Source of the DNA: Legionella beliardensis
Lineage (GTDB): Bacteria; Pseudomonadota; Gammaproteobacteria; Legionellales; Legionellaceae
Direction of reading: 5' to 3'
Length of the DNA: 64,000 nucleotides
NCBI RefSeq assembly: GCF_900452395.1
Contig: NZ_UGNV01000001.1
Location: forward strand, 1,265,501 to 1,329,500
This document shows positions 20,448-27,850 of the stretch, in pieces. Each line of letters starts with the position of its first letter. The stretch's first letter is position 1. The notes below the pieces were generated by a model. It was given only the letters and a program-made list of their open reading frames with translations, was not told the DNA's origin and did no database searches. Position numbers and translations under genes: made by a program.

Positions 20448-21890
20448 ATGACTCAGGCATTGGCTATTGCTAAAGATATTATTTTAAAACCTGCATCTCT
20501 TGATGAATCAGCAATTGAAAAATTATTGCAATCATTTAGAGGACGACACATCGATGATGCTGATCTTTATTTTCAAAGTAGTATTTATGAATCCTGGTAT
20601 TTAGAAGATTCAGAAGTAAAAAGTGGGAGTTATTCTATTGATAGAGGCGTAGGTATACGAGCTATAAGCGGTGATAAGACAGGCTATGCTTACTGCGATG
20701 ATATTATGTTATCTGCTATTGAAAGAGCAGCAAATGCTGCCCGCTCCATTGCTTTAACCACAGCAGCGCCTATTCAAGCAATCGCAGTTAAAGGTACAAC
20801 CTTAGCTAGGTATGCAGGAATAAACCCTATAGAAAGCTTAACTAAACAAGAAAAAATTTCATTACTCGAAGCAATTGATAAAGAAGCAAGGCGATTAGAC
20901 CCACGAGTCATTCAAGTTAATGCATCCTTAAACGGTTGTTATGAAGCAGTGATGGTCGCCGGTTTACACGGTGATTTGGTCGCCGATATAAGACCATTAG
21001 TTAGTGTTAATGTAAGTGTTATTGTAGAAGATAGCAAAGGACGTCGTGAAGCAGCGCGTTCAGGCGGCGGTGGCCGGGTGGCGTATTCTTATTTTTTACA
21101 AGAGGAAATGGCATTAAAGTATGCACGAGAGGCGGTGCGAGAAGCGTTAATGAATCTAGATGCTGAAGCAGCACCTGCCGGAACTATGCCTGTGGTGCTT
21201 GGCCCAGGCTGGCCTGGGGTGTTATTACACGAAGCAGTTGGCCATGGCTTAGAAGGAGATTTTAACCGTAAAGGCTTGTCTGCTTTTTCAGGTAAACTTG
21301 GCCAACAAGTAGCCGCAAAGGGCGTGACAGTTGTAGATGATGGTACGTTACCTAACCGCCGTGGTTCGTTAACGATTGATGATGAAGGCACGCCTAGCCA
21401 ATGTACGACCTTAATTGAAGATGGCAAGTTGGTTAATTACATGCAGGACAAACTAAATGCCCGTTTAATGGGTATGCAGCCTACTGGAAATTGTCGTCGT
21501 GAATCCTATGCGCATCTACCTATGCCACGTATGACTAATACGTATATGTTGGCAGGCCAAGATGATCCAGAAGAAATCATCCGTTCAGTAAAACAAGGCC
21601 TGTATGCTGTTAATTTTGGTGGGGGCCAAGTAGATATTACTTCAGGCCAATTCGTATTTTCTGCTAGTGAAGCTTACTTAATTGAAAATGGGAAAGTAAC
21701 AAGGCCTGTGAAGGGTGCAACCCTTATTGGTAATGGCCCAGATGTCATGAAAAAAATTAGCATGATAGGCAATGACTTATCCTTAGATGCGGGCATCGGC
21801 GTTTGTGGAAAAGATGGTCAATCCGTGCCAGTAGGCGTAGGGCAGCCTACCTTAAAAATTGACGCACTCACTGTAGGCGGCACGCGTTAG
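20448..21890 (+). CDS. tldD: TldD metalloprotease subunit
   Basis: A 480-residue TldD. The zinc-binding motif [12 protein letters not shown] lies around residues 262-273, and the family C-terminal signature [30 protein letters not shown] is complete. TldD pairs with TldE (PmbA) to degrade unfolded peptides and mature some ribosomally made peptides such as microcin B17. The tldE/pmbA gene is not in this window. The downstream side is occupied by palindromic repeats. Confidence 0.96.
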   Translation: MTQALAIAKDIILKPASLDESAIEKLLQSFRGRHIDDADLYFQSSIYESWYLEDSEVKSGSYSIDRGVGIRAISGDKTGYAYCDDIMLSAIERAANAARSIALTTAAPIQAIAVKGTTLARYAGINPIESLTKQEKISLLEAIDKEARRLDPRVIQVNASLNGCYEAVMVAGLHGDLVADIRPLVSVNVSVIVEDSKGRREAARSGGGGRVAYSYFLQEEMALKYAREAVREALMNLDAEAAPAGTMPVVLGPGWPGVLLHEAVGHGLEGDFNRKGLSAFSGKLGQQVAAKGVTVVDDGTLPNRRGSLTIDDEGTPSQCTTLIEDGKLVNYMQDKLNARLMGMQPTGNCRRESYAHLPMPRMTNTYMLAGQDDPEEIIRSVKQGLYAVNFGGGQVDITSGQFVFSASEAYLIENGKVTRPVKGATLIGNGPDVMKKISMIGNDLSLDAGIGVCGKDGQSVPVGVGQPTLKIDALTVGGTR

Positions 21891-21901
21891 GCGAACAGTT
21901 T

Positions 21902-21973
21902 GGTAGGTTGGGCTAAGCAACACGCAGCCCAACAACTAATCGTTGGACTGCACTTTGTTTAGCCCGACCTACC
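21902..21973. repeat. Palindromic repeat A (REP-like)
   Basis: Terminal arms GGTAGGTTGGGCTAA (21902-21916) and TTAGCCCGACCTACC (21959-21973) are inverted with one mismatch over 15 bases. An inner CAGCCCAAC/GTTGGACTG pair can extend the fold. It starts 12 bases after the tldD stop. The motif is of the kind dispersed in many proteobacterial genomes. Confidence 0.8.
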
Positions 21974-22064
21974 TTACTATCTTTAAAAGCAAGCAAAATT
22001 TCATTAAAATTTTTTTTGTTTTTTTAAGGCAGCATCTACCTGCTTTATCTAACTTAAGTCCGAA

Positions 22065-22087
22065 ATACCGTGGCTTGACCACGGTAT
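22065..22087. repeat. Palindromic repeat B
   Basis: ATACCGTGG (22065-22073) and CCACGGTAT (22079-22087) form a perfect 9-bp stem with loop CTTGA. The core ccg-ygg-ctt-gac-c recurs at 26962-26994, and a reduced form recurs at 29112-29143. This suggests a small dispersed family in this genome. Confidence 0.7.
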
Positions 22088-22167
22088 CCACCCGTCAGTG
22101 CCACTTCACTGGATACCGCAGACACGTCGCAGTAATTCGATTGTGATTTATTTCATACTAAATAAAC

Positions 22168-22228
22168 GTAGCTTGGGTGCAGGCCCACAGGGCCGTAACC
22201 CGGGTTGCACTTCGTTCACCCAGGCTAC
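22168..22228. repeat. Palindromic repeat C, overlapping the mfd stop codon
   Basis: Arms GTAGCTTGGGTG (22168-22179) and CACCCAGGCTAC (22217-22228) are inverted with one mismatch, around a GC-rich core. The right arm runs into the 3' end of mfd, and the mfd stop (TAG on the minus strand, 22225-22227) lies inside it. A dispersed-repeat identity is inferred from its form. Confidence 0.75.
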
Positions 22229-25200
22229 ATCGCTAATTTTAACAAAATGGCTTGAATTTCAAAGATGCGTTCTTCGGTGCTTGTTTTATCTAAGGTGAAG
22301 CGTAGTTTAGTTGGGCCCTCTAATTGATAACGCTTGGCATGCACTTGAATTAAATTAATCAAAACACTCGTATTGATACGAGGATTCTCACCAAATTCAA
22401 TTTTGCCTTGCTGCTCAGCTGCTGTAATTTTAATAATACCTAATTGCGCGGCTAATAATTTAAGCTCTGTAAGCAGGATTAAATTTTTAGCAGCTTGAGG
22501 TAATAATCCGAAGCGGTCAATCATTTCTATTTGCAAATCGCGCAATTGTTCTTTATCAGTGGCGTTAGCAATACGTTTATACATAATTAAACGGGTATGT
22601 ATATCATAAATATAGTTTTCAGGAAGAATAGCGCTAATGCGTAAATCTATCTCAGGGCCTTGATGAATAGGCGTGGTTAATTCAGGCGTTTTACCTTTCT
22701 TTAAATCATCGACCGCTTTATCCAGCATATCCATGAATAAATTAAAGCCAATGGCATGCATGTTGCCGCTTTGTTCTTCACCGAGTAATTCACCTGCACC
22801 CCGAATTTCCATATCATGGGTTGCCAGAGTAAAGCCTGCTCCTAAATCTTCTAAAGAGACAATGGCTTCTAAACGCTTTACCGCATCAGAGGTTAAGAGT
22901 TTTTGATTAGGTGTTAATAAATAAGCATAAGCTTGATGGTGTGAGCGCCCGACGCGACCACGCAGTTGATGCAATTGTGCTAGGCCAAATTTATCAGCTC
23001 TATCAATGATAATCGTATTTGCTGTAGGGATATCAATCCCTGTTTCAATAATAGTGGTACAGACTAAGACATTAAAACGGTGATGATAAAAATCAGACAT
23101 GATTTTTTCAAGCTCACGCTCTTTCATTTGCCCATGAGCACTACGAACCTTGGCTTCAGGAACTAATTGCTGCAATTCTTGGCCAATTCGCTCAATTGTC
23201 TCAATATTATTGTGCACAAAAAAAACTTGCCCGCCGCGTAAGATTTCTCGTAAGAGGGCTTCTCTAATGATTGTGTCATTTTTTTCTTGCCAAAAGGTTT
23301 TAATAGTAAGGCGCTTTGCAGGTGGCGTTGCAATTAGAGAGATATCCCGAATACCAGCCATAGCCATATTTAGTGTGCGTGGAATAGGGGTTGCTGTCAT
23401 CGATAAGATATCAACATTTAAACGCATAGCCTTTATATGCTCTTTTTGTTTTACGCCAAAACGATGTTCTTCATCAATAATTAATAGACCTAAGTTCTTA
23501 AACTCAGTCTTTTTAGCAAAAAGCTTATGTGTGCCAATGATAATATCAATACGTCCATCTTTAAGTCCTGCCAGAATTTTTTCTGATTCTTTGGCGCTGC
23601 GAAAACGGGATAATAATTCAATATTGACTGGAAAATCAGCGAAGCGATCGCGAAAATTCTCATAATGTTGGGTAGCAAGTAAGGTTGTTGGTACCAATAC
23701 GCAGACCTGTTTGCTATTTTGCACAGCTAAAAAGGCGGCGCGCATCGCCACTTCCGTTTTACCAAAACCGACATCGCCACAAATTAACCTATCCATAGGC
23801 CGAGGTGATTGCATATCTTGAATAATTTGCTCCACTGCGTGAGCTTGATCGGGCGTTTCTACAAAAGGAAAGCCACTGGCAAACCGTTGGTATTCTTGTT
23901 TATCAAACTGATAAATAAAACCAGGTTTTGTCTCACGCTTGGCGTATATTTCTAATAATTCAATGGCAACATCATGAATTTTTTCTGCTGCTTTTCTTTT
24001 TTCTTTCTGCCATTGATCGCTGCCCAGCCGATGTAGCGGGGCATGTTCACTATCTATGCCAGTATAGCGGCTAATTAAGTGTAGCGAGGTCACGGGCACA
24101 TAAATTTTATCATCGCCGGCATAAGATAAGATAAGAAATTCATTGGCTGCGCCATCATTGGCAATTGTTTTTAAACCCTGATAGCGACCAACGCCAAATT
24201 GTAAATGGACAACCGGTGCATGTAACTGTAATTCAGCTAAATCACGAATAATTAAATCAGGATCAACTGATTTTGTAGTACTACGACGTTGGGGGGTGCT
24301 GTAATCTCCATATAATTGCGCTTCGGTAATAAGTGCTAAGCGTTCATTAATTAATTCAGCGCCATCCGTTAAAGGGCCAATAATAATACCTAGTCTTTCA
24401 TTGGCAGCTAAAAATTCTTGCCAAGTTAGATAAGTCGTGGCAGGTAAGTTATTTTGCTTCATTAAATCAAGTAAAACCTCACGTCGGCCCGCACTTTCAG
24501 CGACGATAAGGTAACGGTAAGGTTGCCCCCCTAGGTAATCAGTTAATTTTTTTAAAGGATTAGGGGCTTTGCGATCAATAAAAAGGGTAGGGCCAGGCTG
24601 AATAGGAAAGTTAAAGGCATTTTTTTTATCTGATTCATCCGCGAAGCAATGAATTTGTTGATAGAGATTTGCCTTAGTAAGTAGCTCATTTGGTGTTAAA
24701 AAACATTGCTCTGGTTCTAATAAAGGCCTAGAAACATCATAGCGGCGTTGTTCGTAACGCGTGGTTACTTCATGCCAAAATGTTTCTGCTTGAGCAGGAA
24801 TATCAGCAATTGTAAAAATTGCAGCATCCTTAGGTAAGTAGTCAAAAAAAGTCACTGTGTCTGAAAAAAACAGCCGCAGATAGTATTCAATGCCCGCAGG
24901 AAATTGGGCATTGCTCACTGCTTCATAAATTGGACTATGGCTAGGATTGCCAGGAAATTTTTCTCTAAAAGAACGACGAAATAGGGTGATGCTTGCATCA
25001 TTTAAAGGAAATTCCCGCGCAGGCAATAAGTTAATTTCCGAAATTTTAGCAATGGTTCGCTGTGTTTCGGTGTCAAATTGCCGTAAGCTATCAATCGAGT
25101 CATCAAACAGTTCAATACGGAAAGGATGCGTACTACCCATAGGGAAAACATCAATAATGGAACCACGTACCGCGAATTCACCATGTTCCAGTACTTTATT

Positions 25201-25656
25201 AACAGCATAGTAACCTGATTCTTGTAAGCGGTATTGAAATTGGGGTAAGTCTAGTTTCTGCTCTTCTTTTAGAACAAATGCATATTGATTAAGAAACGAT
25301 GGTGGTGCTAGGCGATGCATTAAGGTAGCAGCAGAGCTTATAATAATTGCGTTAGAGGTTTGTTGTAAGCGGCTTAAGGTCGACAAACGCTCAGAGATAA
25401 TATCTTGGTGCGGTGAGAATTGATCATAGGGAAGCGTTTCCCAATCGGGAAAAAAAAGTATTTCTTGTTCATCAGAAGGGTTTAAGAAAAACTCTAACTC
25501 AGCAAGCAGTTGGCCAGCAGTTAGGTTATCCGGCGTAATTATTAATTTAATTCCTGCTTGATTTTGGCAATATTGTGATAAGACTAAGGGTAGGCTGGCG
25601 CCATATAATCGCCCCCAAGTTTGTTTTTTGCTAGGTTTTGGGATAGATGTCAGCAT
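22225..25656 (-). CDS. mfd: Transcription-repair coupling factor Mfd
   Basis: A full-length 1143-residue Mfd. The N-terminal UvrB-homology region is recognisable (SDEQEILFFPDWETLPYDQF, GEFAVRGSIIDVFPMGS). The RNA polymerase interaction domain follows near LAELQLHAPVVHLQFGVGRY. The translocase motor has Walker A GDVGFGKTE, DEEH box DEEHRFG, TATPIPRT and QLRGRVGRS motifs. The C-terminal TRCF domain is present. The protein removes stalled RNA polymerase at lesions and recruits UvrA. The last codons and the stop come from palindromic repeat C, so the extreme C-terminus (LLKLAM) may be slightly altered compared with relatives. Confidence 0.97.
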   Translation of the reverse strand: MLTSIPKPSKKQTWGRLYGASLPLVLSQYCQNQAGIKLIITPDNLTAGQLLAELEFFLNPSDEQEILFFPDWETLPYDQFSPHQDIISERLSTLSRLQQTSNAIIISSAATLMHRLAPPSFLNQYAFVLKEEQKLDLPQFQYRLQESGYYAVNKVLEHGEFAVRGSIIDVFPMGSTHPFRIELFDDSIDSLRQFDTETQRTIAKISEINLLPAREFPLNDASITLFRRSFREKFPGNPSHSPIYEAVSNAQFPAGIEYYLRLFFSDTVTFFDYLPKDAAIFTIADIPAQAETFWHEVTTRYEQRRYDVSRPLLEPEQCFLTPNELLTKANLYQQIHCFADESDKKNAFNFPIQPGPTLFIDRKAPNPLKKLTDYLGGQPYRYLIVAESAGRREVLLDLMKQNNLPATTYLTWQEFLAANERLGIIIGPLTDGAELINERLALITEAQLYGDYSTPQRRSTTKSVDPDLIIRDLAELQLHAPVVHLQFGVGRYQGLKTIANDGAANEFLILSYAGDDKIYVPVTSLHLISRYTGIDSEHAPLHRLGSDQWQKEKRKAAEKIHDVAIELLEIYAKRETKPGFIYQFDKQEYQRFASGFPFVETPDQAHAVEQIIQDMQSPRPMDRLICGDVGFGKTEVAMRAAFLAVQNSKQVCVLVPTTLLATQHYENFRDRFADFPVNIELLSRFRSAKESEKILAGLKDGRIDIIIGTHKLFAKKTEFKNLGLLIIDEEHRFGVKQKEHIKAMRLNVDILSMTATPIPRTLNMAMAGIRDISLIATPPAKRLTIKTFWQEKNDTIIREALLREILRGGQVFFVHNNIETIERIGQELQQLVPEAKVRSAHGQMKERELEKIMSDFYHHRFNVLVCTTIIETGIDIPTANTIIIDRADKFGLAQLHQLRGRVGRSHHQAYAYLLTPNQKLLTSDAVKRLEAIVSLEDLGAGFTLATHDMEIRGAGELLGEEQSGNMHAIGFNLFMDMLDKAVDDLKKGKTPELTTPIHQGPEIDLRISAILPENYIYDIHTRLIMYKRIANATDKEQLRDLQIEMIDRFGLLPQAAKNLILLTELKLLAAQLGIIKITAAEQQGKIEFGENPRINTSVLINLIQVHAKRYQLEGPTKLRFTLDKTSTEERIFEIQAILLKLAM

Positions 25657-25696
25657 ACAACTACAATATAAATCAAAAAATAATCACACAGTATAC

Positions 25697-25738
25697 TATA
25701 ATTATCGCTATTTTTTTAAAAAAATAGCGATAATTATA
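25697..25738. repeat. 42-base perfect palindrome
   Basis: Two 21-base arms are perfectly complementary with no spacer: TATAATTATCGCTA followed by seven T, then seven A followed by TAGCGATAATTATA. It lies 41 bases before the mfd start, upstream of mfd and of the rightward promoter. It could be a cruciform-forming site, a protein-binding site or a bidirectional terminator. Confidence 0.9.
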
Positions 25739-25852
25739 CTTTTAAGGCATCTTTATAGAAAATATTAAGCGATTAGTAATATTACATAACCCATTAAAAA
25801 ATATAATAAATAATTAATAAGTTGTACCTATAAAAAACAAATAGTAAAATTA

Positions 25853-25881
25853 TTGACAACTAGCTTTAAACATGTTATTTT
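25853..25881 (+). promoter_or_regulatory. Sigma-70-type promoter for the CaaX protein
   Basis: TTGACA at 25853-25858, a 17-base spacer, and TATTTT at 25876-25881. This is the best -35/-10 pair seen in the window. It implies a transcript starting near 25888 with a leader of about 270 bases before the start codon at 26156. Confidence 0.65.
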
Positions 25882-26155
25882 AGAATTGAGACAAGAAAAC
25901 TGATGTATTCAAGGTATGGCAGGACTTCATGCCAGTGATTTCAATATTTATTGAGATCCAATCCATTAGTGGTATCGGGAGCTGTAATAAAAGTAGCGAA
26001 TTTGTTGATAATTTGTATCCTTCGGCAACGGTTACTGTTTTAAGGTAAATCATTATAGGTTACCTAGCTAAGACACAAGACAACATATTGGTGGTCAATG
26101 GAAGGTTATTGCGCTTCCGAAAATAAATCCAACTTATGTTTGTGTTGAGGTCCAT

Positions 26156-26908
26156 ATGCCAAGTATTAAATTATCTAATGGGATGCCTATATCAAGTATA
26201 AAAGAACCTGGATCTTATTATTCTTCTGCTATTTCATTAAGTGAAAAAGCCCGAAAAAACGCTGTTCACGTAGCTGTAGGTGAATTTGAACTGCTAAGGG
26301 TAGATAAGCAGGGATGTATTTGGACAGATTCTTTACAGTCTTGCTTTCCAGCTGTATTTAAATTTAAAAATGGTGACATAGGCATGTTGCATGCAAACTC
26401 TGCAACAATACGGAAAATTTTGCCCCTACTAGATCGGTCAGATCTTGAAGAAATCCAAGTATTTGAAAAAGGACAGGAGTTTAATTCTCAGAAAGTAGGA
26501 GGATTTATAGAAAACGTTATAAATCACTACCAACAGAACAAACAACTTACTAAGCCACGTATAACTATTCAGATTCAAGAACATATTGCACCTTATGGAG
26601 TAGCGGTCTGTTATAAATCTCCTGACAACCAGCCTATTATAATCGTTGGTGAGAGTAATACAGATGGTAGTAATAGCTTAGCGCTCACCTTAAATGAGTG
26701 CACTAACTCAGAAGATTTCATTCGGCAATATGAATTCGAAGATGCAGCAGAGAGGTTTGGTATCGTTTTAAATACGGTTAACATTCCTGCGCCCACACCA
26801 TCTGCAGAAAATAGTCATCGATTTCTTGGTGGGAAAAAGAAAAACAAATGGAATGATGAAGTGGAAATAGAAAGTGCTAAGAAAATTAAAAAATGTACTA
26901 TTTTATAA
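26156..26908 (+). CDS. CheD/CNF1-like putative deamidase with C-terminal CaaX prenylation box
   Basis: A 250-residue protein with no assigned family that I recognise outright. Residues 38-80 run in the pattern of CheD glutamine deamidases: HVAVGEFELL, then WTDSLQSC, then GDIGMLHA. Thr57 stands six residues before Cys63, and His79 lies 16 after it. CheD has the same Thr-Cys spacing and a His 17 after the Cys. The rest (residues 130-215) is an alpha/beta domain without known motifs. The C-terminus is lysine-rich (KKKNK, then AKKIKK) and ends CTIL, a eukaryotic CaaX box with Leu at X, which favours geranylgeranylation. The picture fits a secreted effector anchored to host membranes. Function and secretion are inferred. 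A GAGG ribosome binding site supports the start. Confidence 0.75.
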   Translation: MPSIKLSNGMPISSIKEPGSYYSSAISLSEKARKNAVHVAVGEFELLRVDKQGCIWTDSLQSCFPAVFKFKNGDIGMLHANSATIRKILPLLDRSDLEEIQVFEKGQEFNSQKVGGFIENVINHYQQNKQLTKPRITIQIQEHIAPYGVAVCYKSPDNQPIIIVGESNTDGSNSLALTLNECTNSEDFIRQYEFEDAAERFGIVLNTVNIPAPTPSAENSHRFLGGKKKNKWNDEVEIESAKKIKKCTIL

Positions 26909-26961
26909 AATAGGCTAATTAGGCCTGTAAAATTAGAGCTCAAAAATTCTTTAACATATTA

Positions 26962-26994
26962 CCGCGGTTTAGCCCTCTCAGGGCTTGACCGCGG
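26962..26994. terminator. Palindrome between convergent genes, possible bidirectional terminator
   Basis: CCGCGGTTTAGCCCT (26962-26976) and AGGGCTTGACCGCGG (26980-26994) pair with two mismatches around a 3-base loop. It lies between the convergent CaaX protein and the secreted repeat protein. Its core resembles repeat B at 22065. U-tracts are weak, so it may be a dispersed repeat used as a terminator. Confidence 0.55.
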
Positions 26995-27003
26995 CTATCG
27001 CTT

Positions 27004-27381
27004 TTATTCAGGTAAGCAAGAAGGATTACAATTATTAGGATTAATACTGTTTGCATCGCAGGTATTTTTAGCCATAGAAAATGCTTGATCTTGATTAGGA
27101 GCGAAGAATGACCAATGCTCGCCTTTAAGATTGCTTACCACACAATGCCAGCGTCCCCCAGGCACACCATTATCCATGCATGTTGGATTGCAATTATTAG
27201 GGTTTACGCTATTCGCATCGCAAGCATTTTTAGCCATCGCTTGTGCACTTGTTTGTGTTGGCGCGGTAAATGTCCAATGTTGGCCTTTTAAGTTAGCCAC
27301 ATTACATATCCAATTTGCATGCGCCGTAAATGTCACAATTGATAAAGCGGCAAGACTAGTCATTAACTTGATTCTCATCAT
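27004..27381 (-). CDS. Secreted Cys-rich protein of two tandem modules
   Basis: A signal peptide (MMRIKLMTSLAALSIVTFTAHA) is followed by two near-identical modules of about 45 residues, at roughly 23-68 and 77-123. Each reads W-x-C-x-V-x-NLKG-x-HW-x-F-x-AP, then A-x-x-MAKN-x-CDANS, then NPNNCNP-x-C. Three cysteines per module suggest disulphide-bonded folding in the periplasm or outside the cell. A linker, MDNGVPGGR, joins them. The function is unknown. AAGGA five bases before the first ATG supports the start; a second ATG directly after it is equally possible. Confidence 0.75.
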   Translation of the reverse strand: MMRIKLMTSLAALSIVTFTAHANWICNVANLKGQHWTFTAPTQTSAQAMAKNACDANSVNPNNCNPTCMDNGVPGGRWHCVVSNLKGEHWSFFAPNQDQAFSMAKNTCDANSINPNNCNPSCLPE

Positions 27382-27685
27382 TTTTTCCTTAAATTGATGG
27401 TATTAAATATAATTTAACTGATTTATTTTAGAAATCAAACTAACCCATTACTATATAGCTTAAAAATACGGATTGTTTACGACTTTATTTGGGCTGATTT
27501 AACTTTAAAATGCGATGCTTAGCATCTCCTACTTTTAGGTTGACTATGTATAACTTTTTTTTTAACAGAAAATTATTTTTAAAACAAAAAGTTACTTTAA
27601 TTTAGTTGCAATTTATTTTTAATGTATTTATTATGGTTAAATTGTTTTAATTTTTATTAATATTATTGGCTATAGGAATTGAGTT

Positions 27686-27769
27686 ATGTATTGTCATAGT
27701 AAGCTGCACAAAGCCAATGCCTTTTTAAATTTACTACCGTGGATTATTCTCCTCCGCTGCGGCGGATAG
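27686..27769 (+). CDS. Possible 27-residue leader peptide upstream of MFS gene
   Basis: An ATG with AGGA nine bases upstream opens 27 codons ending in TAG. The peptide starts MYCHSKLHKANAF and has a hydrophobic stretch LNLLPWIILL before RCGG. Its codons 20-23 form one arm of the inverted repeat that can mask the MFS ribosome binding site. This suggests a regulatory leader; the frame is short enough to be chance. Confidence 0.35.
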   Translation: MYCHSKLHKANAFLNLLPWIILLRCGG

Positions 27770-27848
27770 ATATTGAGCATTCTTAAAAGTTAAGTGTCGG
27801 ATTTTTAAATAAGAAATCCTTAAGTCAGCCCTAGTCACGGAGAATAAT
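27743..27848 (+). promoter_or_regulatory. Inverted repeat that can sequester the MFS Shine-Dalgarno
   Basis: ATTATTCTCC (27743-27752) is exactly complementary to GGAGAATAAT (27839-27848), which contains the GGAG ribosome binding site of the gene starting at 27851. In the mRNA this stem would block initiation unless a ribosome or another structure occupied the upstream arm. Confidence 0.4.
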
Positions 27849-27850
27849 TC

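Larger units (their letters stand above)
25657..26155. other. 500-base AT-rich intergenic region with palindrome, promoter and long leader
   Basis: Between the divergent mfd and CaaX-protein genes there is no credible gene. It holds the 42-base palindrome (25697-25738), a near-consensus promoter (25853-25881) reading rightward, and a leader of roughly 270 bases. The leader can form small hairpins: TGGCA/TGCCA at 25917-25934 and GGAAG/CTTCC at 26100-26118. A GAGG ribosome binding site stands at the end. Confidence 0.6.
27382..27850. other. Intergenic region with a possible translational attenuator
   Basis: About 470 AT-rich bases between divergent genes. The left 300 bases show only A/T tracts. 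The right part holds a 27-codon reading frame (27686-27769) and inverted sequences that pair with the Shine-Dalgarno of the following MFS gene (27743-27752 with 27839-27848). Between them lies a small hairpin, GGATTT/AAATCC (27799-27819). Confidence 0.5.

Noticed and set aside
21943..22298. Two plus-strand frames over the tldD-mfd junction
   Set aside because: They run through the three palindromic repeats and have no recognisable protein character.
23150..23665. 171-codon plus-strand frame inside mfd
   Set aside because: It is the antisense shadow of the conserved Mfd motor domain, with no family motif or ribosome binding site.
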